DNA of 64,000 nt from positions 1 through 64,000 of the forward strand of contig JAGAJA010000074.1 in assembly GCA_017829075.1 (NCBI GenBank), read 5' to 3'. This document shows, piece after piece, positions 20,906-28,882 of this stretch; position 1 is the stretch's first letter; every line of letters begins with the position of its first letter. The stretch comes from Oscillospiraceae bacterium (lineage in GTDB: Bacteria > Bacillota_A > Clostridia > Oscillospirales > Ruminococcaceae). The translations under genes and the position numbers were made by a program. The notes beneath the pieces were generated by a model. The model searched no databases. It was given only the letters and a program-made list of their open reading frames with translations, and was not told the origin of the DNA.

Positions 20906-21937
20906 ATGAAAACAACGATAAACATGATGTCCAGCGCAACCAGCGTAAAAGGGCAGGGGGTAGGGTCTGCTTATATAGAGCAGGTGGGACTTGTGAAAAG
21001 TCAGCTTTCGGATAAGTTCGAGATAACCGAAAACAAGCGGATCAAAGCGGACATAACTCACTATCATACCATAAACCCCAACTATTATCTTACGGTGAAA
21101 TCCCGCACGAAGCACGGAAAGTCGGTGGGATATGTGCATATGCTTCCGGAAACAGTGGAAACCAGCCTTGATCTGCCGCGATTTGCGAAGCAGATATTCT
21201 ACTCTTACATGATAAAATTCTACAAGCGCATGGACTACCTTGTGACGGTAAATCCTTATTTCATCGGCAGGCTGGAGCATTACGGAGTGCCGAGGGAAAA
21301 AGTGACTTATATCCCGAATTACGTTTCTTCGGAGGTATTTCACCCGGTTTCGCCGGAGGAAAAATCGAAGCTCCGTGAGAAATACGGCATAGACAAGGAT
21401 AAATTCACCGTTGTCTGCGCCGGACAGCTTCAGGTGCGCAAGGGCGTGTTTGATTTCATTGAGATAGCAAAGCGTATGCCGGAGCTGCAATTCGTATGGG
21501 CGGGTGGATTTTCTTTCGGAAAGATCACCGACGGCTACAACGAGATAAAGAAGATAAGCGAAAATCCTCCGGCGAATGTAAAGCTTCTGGGAATTATCGA
21601 CCGGGAATACATGAACGAGGTGTACAATCTCGGTGACGTGATGTTCCTGCCGAGCTTTGAGGAGCTGTTCCCGATGACAATACTTGAGTCGATGTGCGTA
21701 AATATTCCGATCTTGCTGCGGGATCTTGAGATTTATCCTGATATCCTGTTCGATTTTTACAGCAAATCGGACAGCGTGGACGGTTTTGTTGCAGAGCTGG
21801 AGCGGCTGTGCAGCGACAAGGAATACTACGCGCAGCAGTGCGAGGCGTCAAAGCGCGGAAATCAGTTCTACTCAAAGGAACACGTTGCGAAGATGTGGGA
21901 CGAGTTCTACACAATGGTGAAGAATTCTATAAAATGA
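20906..21937 (+). CDS. Glycosyltransferase, family 4 (GT-B fold)
   Basis: 343 residues of a GT-B enzyme. The N-terminal acceptor domain has a Gly-rich loop (GQGVGSAYIEQ). The C-terminal nucleotide-sugar domain has VVCAGQLQVRKGVFDF and the family 4 E-x7-E-like signature SFEELFPMTILESM near residue 250. No signal peptide or membrane helix is present, so it would work on the cytosolic face, plausibly on a glycolipid or cell-wall precursor. That substrate is inference. AGGAGGTGATT site before the ATG. It is probably cotranscribed with pcrA. Confidence 0.85.
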   Translation: MKTTINMMSSATSVKGQGVGSAYIEQVGLVKSQLSDKFEITENKRIKADITHYHTINPNYYLTVKSRTKHGKSVGYVHMLPETVETSLDLPRFAKQIFYSYMIKFYKRMDYLVTVNPYFIGRLEHYGVPREKVTYIPNYVSSEVFHPVSPEEKSKLREKYGIDKDKFTVVCAGQLQVRKGVFDFIEIAKRMPELQFVWAGGFSFGKITDGYNEIKKISENPPANVKLLGIIDREYMNEVYNLGDVMFLPSFEELFPMTILESMCVNIPILLRDLEIYPDILFDFYSKSDSVDGFVAELERLCSDKEYYAQQCEASKRGNQFYSKEHVAKMWDEFYTMVKNSIK

Positions 21938-21960
21938 AAAAACGCGCTGGCATAGAATTT

Positions 21961-22000
21961 CCCCCTTTCGTCAGACCTTCTTTTTGTCTGAAAAAGGGGG
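21961..22000 (+). terminator. Hairpin terminator after the glycosyltransferase gene
   Basis: A long stem starting CCCCCTTT and closing AAAAAGGGGG, with an inner CAGAC/GTCTG helix, 23 bases past the stop. The tail is only moderately T-rich. Confidence 0.65.
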
Positions 22001-22103
22001 CATTTCACAGGGGACCTGTATTCTTTTTTCATTTTAACCCTCCTCACCTCTTTTAGTTTTATTCAGGTTGCATTGCTACACTTTAAGTCCTTTTAGCACA
22101 AAA

Positions 22104-22170
22104 AACAACATTGTTACGCTGAGAGAAAGATGCCCCTCTTTTTGTCATTTCTGACAATAACAATGTTGTT
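22104..22170 (-). terminator. Long-armed terminator of the kinase-LRR gene
   Basis: A perfect 13-bp inverted repeat (22104-22116 with 22158-22170) lies just past the minus-strand stop and is followed on that strand by a T run (complement of 22099-22105). The loop is unusually large (41 bases) and contains its own small hairpin. Confidence 0.65.
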
Positions 22171-22176
22171 GATTTG

Positions 22177-24229
22177 TTAACTAATTTCAATATTAATCTC
22201 TTTTTCTGCCGCACCAAGCTGCGCCTGCGCATTTTCAAGCATCTCCTCGCTCACCAATACCTGTTGAAGATTATGGCAGTTAAGCAGGGGAGTAAAATCC
22301 GTTACCGCGGTGTTGGAAAGGTTGATATGCTCCAGCTGCGGCAGTGAGAGGTCGGCGGGAAGCTCCGACAGGGAGGTCGATGAAACATTGATAAGACTCA
22401 GTTTCTTAAGGCTCTGAACTCCCTCCATGCTGACGAACTTATTTGAATCGCCTATCTGAAGCTCGGTGAGGGTTTTCATATCCGAGAAAGCGGTCATGTC
22501 CTTAAAGACGCCGTCCCATATCATAAGCGATTCCAGCTTTTTCAGGTTCTTTATCTCCGCTAAAAGCTTCTCGTCAACGTTGCGTAAATTCAGTCTGACA
22601 AGCTCCGGAAAGGAAGCAAGCGTCTGCGGACTTACCTGTGTGTATCTGCCCGTGCCCAGATTGGTCAGCGCAGACCCCTCTATGGCGCTGATATCCTCAA
22701 CATAGGTATTAGACACGTCAATGCTTGTCAGTTTTTTCAAGTCTTTCAGAGGGGAGATATCGTAAAGCGGGGTACAACTCAAATCGAGAGTTTCAAGCTC
22801 GGTGCAGTTTCGAAGTCCGCTGATATCCTCTATCGAGCAATATTTGATCACGCATTGTCTGAGCGTGGCGCTGTTAGTCAAGTCAGGCAGGGTGTCAGCG
22901 TTCTGCTTTATCACCGCTAATGCTTTCAGATTCTCGAACAGCGTCAGATCCGACAGATCCAACGGCTCTTCGACATACGGTATATACTGATTCTCCATCC
23001 AGCCGCCGTTCCAGATGAACTGCTGATATTCGATAAAGCTTTTGAAATCCCTGTCGCCGTACAGAACGATGGACGTCACCCGCTTAAGTTCATCCTCGCC
23101 AATAGTGTCGCTGTCGCTAAGACCCAAGTTCAAGCGAACAGCCCTTTCAATGCGCGGCTCTGCGAACACCACGTTTCCCTCCGGCGAAATTACCGGGGCT
23201 GGTGGGGTTATTTCAGTGTCAGTCGCGGTTTCGTCCGACTGTAAATCCGCTTTCGGAACGGTAGGCTCTGATGTGTTCGGCGTGGTCATATCCGTAATGT
23301 CTGGATTAGAGTTATCCGGAACGGATATGATCGGCGCGCTGTCGTTTAAATCCGAAGGCTTAGGCAGGCAAAGAGTTACTGCAAGGGCGATCGCCGCGCC
23401 TGCTGCCGCAAACGAAACGGCAAAGCCGGCTTTCGCGGTGGAGCTGCGTCCTAATAACGCGCGTTGTAGCGCAGCGGCGTCGGTATATCTGAGGTAGGGA
23501 TAAAACTCGGTGTAGCGGTTTACTATTTTCCTTATGTCCTTAGGCAGATCAACGTTTTTATCATAGCCGCCCGACGACAGGAAAAGCAGCAGCATTCCAA
23601 GTGCGTACACGTCCGTCCGTTTGTAAGACTGGTGGTAGCCGTACTTTTCAGGGGCAGTATTTTCCTCCGTCCCTAGAAGCGTTGTGTCGTGTTGTGTGTC
23701 CTCTTTTATGTACCGAGTGGTGTCAAGGTCTATTATACGGTACTTTCCGTCAGGGCAGGCGATAAGGTTTTCGGGTTTTATGTCGCGGCAGGTTATCGGC
23801 GGTGTAGCGCGGTGAAGCCTTTGCACCATGCTGCAGCATATTTCCGCCGTGGCTGCGCGCTTCCATTGGCGGCAGAACTCCCCTTATTCGTACCAATTCG
23901 TCCAGCGTAATGCCCTCGATGTACTCGCGGACATAGTAATGCATATCACCTTCGCAGAAATAATCCAGCGTTTCGGGAAAAAACTGCGCCGTCTGAGGAT
24001 CTGCGGCGCGGAGAATGTCGTATTCTCTTTTAAGAAGCTCGCCGTTTTCCCCCTCTCCGCATTTTACGATTACCTTTTTTGCGGAGGATTTTTCCCTGAA
24101 AAGGTAAACACGCCTGTTTTGGGAATGCTTCAGGCAGGAATGCAGCTCATATTTATCGAGAATACGGGAAGGGAAATCCTTCGGAGAGGAATAGATCTCG
24201 TCAAATCTTGTTTTCAGTTCATCGTTCAT
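22177..24229 (-). pseudogene. Frameshifted Ser/Thr protein kinase with extracellular leucine-rich repeats
   Basis: The kinase N-lobe (VYLFREKSSAKKVIVKC with the nucleotide-binding Lys, helix C Glu in LLKREYDIL, hinge YYVREYIEG) runs from an ATG at 24229 in one frame. The C-lobe (CRDIKPENLIA catalytic loop, IIDLDTTRY in place of DFG, GTEENTAPEKYG activation segment) continues in another. The frames join at a GCGCGC run, 23855-23860. Removing one base restores GVLPPMEA plus AATAEICCSMV. After the kinase come a transmembrane helix, a Pro/Thr/Ser-rich linker and about ten leucine-rich repeats. The original protein would be near 680 residues with LRRs outside the cell. It is a pseudogene, a sequencing error, or less likely a programmed shift. 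Confidence 0.75.
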
Positions 24230-24374
24230 AATAATCCATGCTCCGATATGGACAGAAGAAACTCGTTTGTATAGTAAGTGCAACGCCAAAATAAAGATAC
24301 AAAAAGCAGCTCACTTTATAGCGGGAGCAGCCTCACAAACATAAACAGTAGGCGCGAAATAAGTCATTACCATA

Positions 24375-24403
24375 ATTTTACCACAGAAAAACGGTGATGT
24401 CAA
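24375..24403 (-). promoter_or_regulatory. Promoter of the kinase-LRR gene
   Basis: Minus-strand TTGACA (24398-24403), 17-base spacer, TAAAAT (24375-24380), leaving a leader of about 140 bases. The intact promoter argues against long-standing decay of the gene. Confidence 0.75.
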
Positions 24404-24474
24404 GGGCATTAGAGCATTGAAAGTCCAAGGATCAGCTCTGTGCAGTGTTTCAATAAAAAAATATCCAAAACTAC

Positions 24475-24503
24475 TTGACAAATCGGAAAATATATGATAT
24501 ACT
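24475..24503 (+). promoter_or_regulatory. Promoter of the methyltransferase-mccB-mccA operon
   Basis: TTGACA (24475-24480), 17-base spacer, TATACT (24498-24503). Transcription would start near 24510, giving a leader of about 230 bases before the first structural gene. Confidence 0.85.
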
Positions 24504-24509
24504 CAATAC

Positions 24510-24524
24510 ATACCAAACAGGTAT
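24510..24524 (+). promoter_or_regulatory. Palindromic operator candidate at the transcription start
   Basis: ATACC-AAACA-GGTAT, a perfect 5-bp inverted repeat immediately downstream of the -10 box. The placement would let a bound repressor block initiation. The pattern is reminiscent of Rrf2-type (CymR/IscR) sites, which control cysteine genes in Firmicutes, but that assignment is inference. Confidence 0.45.
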
Positions 24525-24555
24525 ATTTTATAGGCTTTAAAGGAGGACAGAAAAA

Positions 24556-24654
24556 ATGACAATTGAATTAACCAATATCAGAATATCTGCCCTCGGTAAT
24601 ATATGTTGTTCCGCTTGCTGGAAAATCTCAGGCGGAACGCTCCGGCTGTGCTGA
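24556..24654 (+). CDS. Cys-containing leader peptide of the cysteine operon attenuator
   Basis: A 32-codon ORF with a perfect AGGAGG site 9 bases before its ATG. It encodes a peptide with a central NICCSACW segment, Cys at 17, 18, 21 and also the last residue. The clustered Cys codons (24604-24618) overlap the first arm (24608-24614) of the first hairpin in the leader, and the stop at 24652 is placed so that a terminating ribosome would cover its second arm. The downstream operon makes cysteine. This matches the logic of amino-acid leader peptides. It is not a known family to me. Translation is untested. Confidence 0.7.
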   Translation: MTIELTNIRISALGNICCSACWKISGGTLRLC

Positions 24655-24727
24655 AAAGCATTTGCCGTATATCCACGCTCCGCTTGTACTGTGATCATTC
24701 AGACAAGGCGGGGCATTTCTATTTTTT
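24608..24727 (+). promoter_or_regulatory. Putative transcription attenuator with mutually exclusive hairpins
   Basis: Segment 1 (GTTCCGC, 24608-24614) pairs with segment 2 (GCGGAAC, 24632-24638). Segment 3 (GCTCCGCTTGT, 24677-24687) pairs with segment 4 (24703-24714, one bulged G), and a T-rich tract follows at 24715-24727. Segment 2 can also pair with segment 3, with one mismatch in seven. A ribosome stalled at the Cys codons would block segment 1, favour 2:3 and prevent the terminator. Fast reading would let 3:4 form. The structure was worked out by hand and energies were not calculated. Confidence 0.65.
24677..24727 (+). terminator. Attenuator terminator upstream of the methyltransferase gene
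   Basis: An 11-bp GC-rich stem with one bulge and one G-U pair, 15-base loop, then ATTTCTATTTTTT. It ends 11 bases before the structural gene and overlaps the start of its ribosome binding region. The operon must be read through it. Confidence 0.75.
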
Positions 24728-24738
24728 GAGGTGATATC

Positions 24739-25635
24739 ATGAGCGAGTCGCAGGAAAGCACAACGGCAAAGCTGTGCGCGTTTGCAAGGGCATGGCATTC
24801 CCGGCAGGAGGGCAGCAGGATCTTTAACGATTATCTAGCCTACGACCTGATGGGAGAGGAAGAATATGACCGAATGTACGCCCTTATAAACAGCGGGTTT
24901 GACGGGAGATCCCATTACTCCCCGGAAGAAACGGAACAGATCATCAGGACTTACATGGCGCCTATCCCACTTTCGCGGCTACCGTTCTGCGAGGGCAGAC
25001 TGGCAGGGTTTGCGGCGGAATACGGCGATATACAGTATGTGATATGCGGAGCAGGCTCTGACACTTTTTCATTCCGGAACAAGAACCAACGTATAGAGAT
25101 ATACGAAGCCGACCACCCGGACACTCAGGCGGCAAAGCTTGCGAAGATACACAGTCTTGGCTGGCAGCCCGGACAAAACGTTCACTTTGTTTCAGTGGAT
25201 TTTGAAAAGGAGCGAATGGCTGAGAAGCTTCTTGCCTCCGGTTTCGACCCGGAAAAGAAAAGCTTTTTCAGCATTCTCGGCGTGACCTATTACCTCACTC
25301 TCGACGTATTCACCGAAACCCTTTCTCAGATCGCGGAGATCGCAAGTCCCGGAAGCGCTCTGGTATTCGACTACCCGCAGAGGACAGGAAAATTCCCGGA
25401 GCGTGTAAAAAAGCTCTCTGAGATAACGGCGCTTCTCGGAGAGGAAATGCGCGGCGGCTATGACTATCAGGAGGTTTCCCGCTCACTTTATCCTCTCGGC
25501 TTCCAGATAGACACCTATTTAAGTCCAGTGGGAGTTCAGCGGCAGTATTTTGACGGGCGAAGCGACGGTATGAGAGCATTTGAAAACGTAAATCTTCTAT
25601 CTGCGGTATATACCGGCGGATATGACTATGAATAA
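24739..25635 (+). CDS. SAM-dependent methyltransferase of the LCMT/Ppm family
   Basis: 298 residues resembling leucine carboxyl methyltransferase-type enzymes. N-terminal residues include ARAWHSRQEGSRIFNDYLA. The SAM-binding motif YVICGAGSDTFSFR lies near residue 100, the acidic motif IEIYEADHPDTQ follows at about 115-127, and SFFSILGVTYYLTLDVF lies near 180. First gene of an operon with mccB and mccA. In Bacillus (yrrT) and Clostridium (ubiG) a methyltransferase heads the equivalent operon and is thought to act in SAM recycling to homocysteine. Here the methyltransferase is from a different-looking family, so the substrate is open. GAGGTGAT site before the ATG. Confidence 0.85.
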   Translation: MSESQESTTAKLCAFARAWHSRQEGSRIFNDYLAYDLMGEEEYDRMYALINSGFDGRSHYSPEETEQIIRTYMAPIPLSRLPFCEGRLAGFAAEYGDIQYVICGAGSDTFSFRNKNQRIEIYEADHPDTQAAKLAKIHSLGWQPGQNVHFVSVDFEKERMAEKLLASGFDPEKKSFFSILGVTYYLTLDVFTETLSQIAEIASPGSALVFDYPQRTGKFPERVKKLSEITALLGEEMRGGYDYQEVSRSLYPLGFQIDTYLSPVGVQRQYFDGRSDGMRAFENVNLLSAVYTGGYDYE

Positions 25636-25657
25636 CACACAAACGGAGGAAACAACT

Positions 25658-26812
25658 ATGTACAAGAACATCAACACAGCCCTTATTCACGGTGGAATTT
25701 CAATGGACGAGCGCACCGGCGCAGTAAACGTCCCGATCTATCAGACCTCGACCTACAAGCAGGACGGACTGGGGAAAATGCGCGGCTATGAATATTCCCG
25801 CACCGGAAACCCCACAAGAGAAGCCCTTGAAGCGCTTATCGCCGAACTTGAGGGAGGAGTTGCCGGATTTGCATTCGCCTCAGGTATGGCGGCGACAACA
25901 GCGGTGCTTTCACTGTTTGAGAAAGGCGACCGGGTGCTTATCTCCAGCAACGTTTACGGCGGCACTTTCCGGGTGCTTGACAAGGTTTTCAATAATTTCG
26001 GCATAACCTACACCATTTCCGATACCGAACACCCTTCGGCGTTTGAAAAGGACATCACACCCGATGTTAAGGCGGTGCTTATCGAAAGCCCCGCAAATCC
26101 CCTCATGACCGTGACAGATATCCGCGCCATATCTGAGATAGCTCACAAACACGGTCTGCTGGTGATCGTGGACAACACATTCATGACCCCCTATCTCCAG
26201 CGCCCGATAGAGCTTGGCGCGGATATAGTTACCCACAGCGCAACGAAATATCTCGGCGGGCACAGCGACACTGTTGCGGGACTTGCGGTAGTCAATACAA
26301 AGGAGCTGGCTCAGAAGATCGCTTTCATTCAGAATGCCACCGGAGGAGTGCTCCCGCCCTTTGACAGCTTCCTGATAATCAGAGGCATCAAGACCCTCGG
26401 AGTGCGCATGGACAGACACACCGAAAATGCTCTGAAAGCCGCGCAGTTCCTTAAAGCTCACCCGGCGGTAAAGAATGTTTATTACCCCGGACTTGAAAGC
26501 GACAGCGGCTATGAGGTGAACCGTTCACAGGCGAAAAACGGCGGCGCAATGTTCTCCTTTGAGCTGAAAGAAAACTATGATATCCGGGTATTCTTTGAGA
26601 GCCTTAAACTCATAATGCTTGCGGAAAGCCTCGGTGGAGTGGAGTCGCTGGTGTGCCATCCGGCTACAATGACTCACGCATCTATTCCTGAGGATATCCG
26701 CAAAAAAGTCGGGATCACAGACGGTCTTATCCGGCTTTCAACAGGAATAGAGGACATTAACGACATAATAAGCGACCTGTCGCAGGCAATTGAGAAAAGT
26801 GAGGTAAAGTAA
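25658..26812 (+). CDS. mccB: Cystathionine gamma-lyase / gamma-synthase family PLP enzyme
   Basis: 384 residues of the Cys/Met metabolism PLP family. The substrate-entry motif YEYSRTGNPTREALE lies near 45. ASGMAATTAVLSLFEKGD binds the cofactor phosphate, IVDNTFMTPYLQRP supplies the PLP-ring Asp, and the PLP lysine lies in SATKYLGGHSD. The C-terminal SLGGVESLVCHPATMTH is typical of gamma-eliminating members. By operon position it most likely cleaves cystathionine to cysteine, as in B. subtilis MccB, with possible homocysteine lyase activity. Synthase activity cannot be excluded. The start at 25658 has a GGAGGA site and is preferred to an ATG 36 bases upstream that overlaps the methyltransferase gene. 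Confidence 0.9.
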   Translation: MYKNINTALIHGGISMDERTGAVNVPIYQTSTYKQDGLGKMRGYEYSRTGNPTREALEALIAELEGGVAGFAFASGMAATTAVLSLFEKGDRVLISSNVYGGTFRVLDKVFNNFGITYTISDTEHPSAFEKDITPDVKAVLIESPANPLMTVTDIRAISEIAHKHGLLVIVDNTFMTPYLQRPIELGADIVTHSATKYLGGHSDTVAGLAVVNTKELAQKIAFIQNATGGVLPPFDSFLIIRGIKTLGVRMDRHTENALKAAQFLKAHPAVKNVYYPGLESDSGYEVNRSQAKNGGAMFSFELKENYDIRVFFESLKLIMLAESLGGVESLVCHPATMTHASIPEDIRKKVGITDGLIRLSTGIEDINDIISDLSQAIEKSEVK

Positions 26813-26813
26813 A

Positions 26814-27725
26814 ATGAAATACTACAAATCAATGCACGATCTTATCGGACACACTCCGCTGGTGGAACTGACACACATAGGACTCCCTGAGGGTGCAAGG
26901 ATATTTGCAAAGCTGGAGCTTTTCAATCCCTCCGGCAGCGTAAAGGACAGGACTGGCGAATACATGATCGCTGACGCGGAGAGAAAAGGGCTTCTGAAAC
27001 CGGGCGGAACTATCGTTGAAGCTACCGCTGGCAATACCGGGCTTGGTATTGCGTTTGCGGCGCTCAACCGCGTCTATCGCATCATTTTTGTTGTACCCAC
27101 CAAATTCTCCGCTGAAAAGCAGACGCTCATGCGGGCGCTTGGCGCTGAAATAATCAATACCCCCAGAGAGGGCGGAATGCTTGGCGCGGAGCAGAAAGCC
27201 GAGGAGCTTCGCGCGTCGATCCCCGGAGCAGTCACCCTCAAGCAGTTCAAGAACATGAGCAATCCGCAGGCGCATTACGAAACCACCGGCCCGGAGATCT
27301 TTGACGACCTTGACGGCGAGATTGACTATTTCGTTGCGGGCGCAGGGAGCGGCGGTACATACAGCGGAGCTGCCCGTTACCTCAAGGAGCATAAGCCGGA
27401 GATCACCGGAGTTCTTGCAGATCCGGTAGGCTCAACAATGGGCGGCGGAGAGCACGGAGATTACAATATTGAGGGCATAGGCAATGATTTCATTGCCGAC
27501 ACGATGGATATGTCCCTAGTGGACAAGGTTATAAAGATAACAGATGATGACGCATTCCATGGCGCAAGATTGCTCGCCGCAAAAGAGGGTATTTTCGCAG
27601 GATCCTCCTCCGGCGGTGCGCTTGCCGCAGCGATAAAGCTTGCTGAAAGCGGTGCAAGAGGAAACATCGTGATAATCCTCCCTGACCGTGGCGACAGATA
27701 TTTCAGCAAGGGTCTGTATGAATAA
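26814..27725 (+). CDS. mccA: Cysteine synthase / cystathionine beta-synthase family PLP enzyme
   Basis: 303 residues, fold type II. The PLP lysine lies in NPSGSVKDRTG near residue 43. ATAGNTGLGIA binds substrate, AGAGSGGTYSGAARYL holds the PLP phosphate, and GIFAGSSSGGALAA is the serine motif near the C-terminus. The gene begins one base after the mccB stop, so the two are translationally linked. The gene pair and order fit reverse transsulfuration: homocysteine plus serine or O-acetylserine to cystathionine, then cysteine. An O-acetylserine sulfhydrylase role is the alternative. No obvious plus-strand terminator follows. Confidence 0.9.
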   Translation: MKYYKSMHDLIGHTPLVELTHIGLPEGARIFAKLELFNPSGSVKDRTGEYMIADAERKGLLKPGGTIVEATAGNTGLGIAFAALNRVYRIIFVVPTKFSAEKQTLMRALGAEIINTPREGGMLGAEQKAEELRASIPGAVTLKQFKNMSNPQAHYETTGPEIFDDLDGEIDYFVAGAGSGGTYSGAARYLKEHKPEITGVLADPVGSTMGGGEHGDYNIEGIGNDFIADTMDMSLVDKVIKITDDDAFHGARLLAAKEGIFAGSSSGGALAAAIKLAESGARGNIVIILPDRGDRYFSKGLYE

Positions 27726-27922
27726 ACATCAAAACGGCGCAGTAACAATGCCATAACGAAAAATATGAAAAAACGTTGCATATCTGCGTAAATCGTTTGT
27801 ATATAAGGCGTGTTTAATTATATCGTAAACATTACAAGCTTGGATTTACAAGCAGCTTGTTGAAATGTCTTGTTTTCAAAGTGGATTTACAAGTCGGACA
27901 CGGGGGAACGCAAAGCCAAAAA

Positions 27923-27950
27923 AGGGCGATCTCCAAACGGAAATCGCCCT
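27923..27950 (-). terminator. Intrinsic terminator of the rubrerythrin-rubredoxin operon
   Basis: 8-bp stem AGGGCGAT/ATCGCCCT (27923-27930 with 27943-27950) with a T run on the minus strand (complement of about 27917-27923). It may also serve mccA from the other side. The stretch 27726-27922 holds no gene I can support. Confidence 0.8.
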
Positions 27951-27972
27951 CTCTTATTGCTATTCAGCCCTA

Positions 27973-28128
27973 TCACTCAACAGTGAATGCGTCCTTACCC
28001 AGACCGCAAACCGGGCAAACCCAGTCATCAGGGATATCTTCCCACTTGGTGCCGGGAGCGATACCGCCGTCGGGATCGCCTACTGCCGGGTCATATACAT
28101 ATCCGCAGGGACAAATGTGCTTTTCCAT
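27973..28128 (-). CDS. Rubredoxin with a shortened first Cys knuckle
   Basis: A 51-residue electron carrier: [18 protein letters not shown], then the second knuckle [12 protein letters not shown]. Rubredoxins bind one Fe with two CxxCG knuckles. Here the first reads C6-P-C8-G, one residue short of the usual CxxC, while the second is normal. The AAGGAG site is well placed before the ATG at 28128. It lies 39 bases downstream of the rubrerythrin gene, so they are presumably cotranscribed, and it would supply electrons for peroxide or oxygen reduction. Confidence 0.9.
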   Translation of the reverse strand: MEKHICPCGYVYDPAVGDPDGGIAPGTKWEDIPDDWVCPVCGLGKDAFTVE

Positions 28129-28167
28129 GATAAATTTCTCCTTTCGCAGAAATATTATGCGCAGTTA

Positions 28168-28722
28168 TTACTTAAAATATCTGTTCAGCAGACCCTCGAA
28201 AGCCTTGCCGTGTCTTGCCTCGTCCTTAGCCATTTCATGAACGGTGTCGTGGATAGCGTCGAGGTTGAGAGCTTTAGCCTTCTTAGCGAGATCAAGCTTG
28301 CCAGCAGTTGCGCCGTGCTCAGCTTCAACGCGCTTTGTGAGGTTCTCCTTAGTGGAAGAGGATACAACCTCGCCGAGAAGCTCTGCAAACTTTGCAGCGT
28401 GCTCAGCCTCTTCCCAAGCAGCCTTCTCATAGTAAAGACCAACCTCAGGATAACCCTCGCGGTGAGCAGCTCTTGCCATTGCAAGATACATACCAACCTC
28501 GGTGCACTCGCCGCTGAAGTTAGCGCGCAGACCTTCGATGATCTCCTCAGGAACACCCTCAAGCTTGCCTACGCCGATCTTGTGCTCGTCAGCGAAAACC
28601 AGCTTGCCGGCGGTTTCCTCAACTACTGTGAACTTAGAGCCGGGAACGCCGCACTGAGGGCACTTTTCGGGAGCGGAATCACCTTCATAAACATAGCCGC
28701 AAACAGGACATACAAACTTCAT
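28168..28722 (-). CDS. rbr: Reverse rubrerythrin
   Basis: 184 residues. The rubredoxin domain is at the N-terminus ([10 protein letters not shown] at about 5-14, [12 protein letters not shown] at 20-31) and the ferritin-like diiron domain follows ([45 protein letters not shown]). This order defines reverse rubrerythrins, which in Clostridium act as NADH-linked peroxide and oxygen reductases and are induced by oxygen. GGAGGT site before the ATG. It is transcribed first in a two-gene unit with rubredoxin. Confidence 0.95.
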   Translation of the reverse strand: MKFVCPVCGYVYEGDSAPEKCPQCGVPGSKFTVVEETAGKLVFADEHKIGVGKLEGVPEEIIEGLRANFSGECTEVGMYLAMARAAHREGYPEVGLYYEKAAWEEAEHAAKFAELLGEVVSSSTKENLTKRVEAEHGATAGKLDLAKKAKALNLDAIHDTVHEMAKDEARHGKAFEGLLNRYFK

Positions 28723-28786
28723 AATTTTTTACCTCCAAAATGTATAAAATTTCAAAACAGGAATTATTCTCAATTTCCTTGCTTAA

Positions 28787-28815
28787 ATTATATCATAAAT
28801 AATTTAATTTGTCAA
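28787..28815 (-). promoter_or_regulatory. Consensus promoter of the rubrerythrin operon, with overlapping inverted repeat
   Basis: Minus-strand TTGACA (28810-28815), 17-base spacer, TATAAT (28787-28792). An AT-rich inverted repeat (TAAATTAT, 7 bases, ATAATTTA) covers the -10 and the spacer and could be an operator for a peroxide regulator. It does not match the Bacillus PerR box exactly. Confidence 0.8.
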
Positions 28816-28882
28816 GAGCTTTATGTGATTTTTTTGTGAAAAATGCTGTAAATATAAATACCCAGAAATATTTAATTTATCC

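Noticed and set aside
27841..27893. Direct repeat TGGATTTACAAG (27841-27852 and 27882-27893) after mccA
   Set aside because: Only two copies with different flanks and no promoter nearby. It is too little to call an operator or a CRISPR-like array.
27865..28839. A 324-codon plus-strand frame across the rubredoxin/rubrerythrin region
   Set aside because: It is antisense to two genes with unmistakable metal-binding motifs and runs through their terminator.
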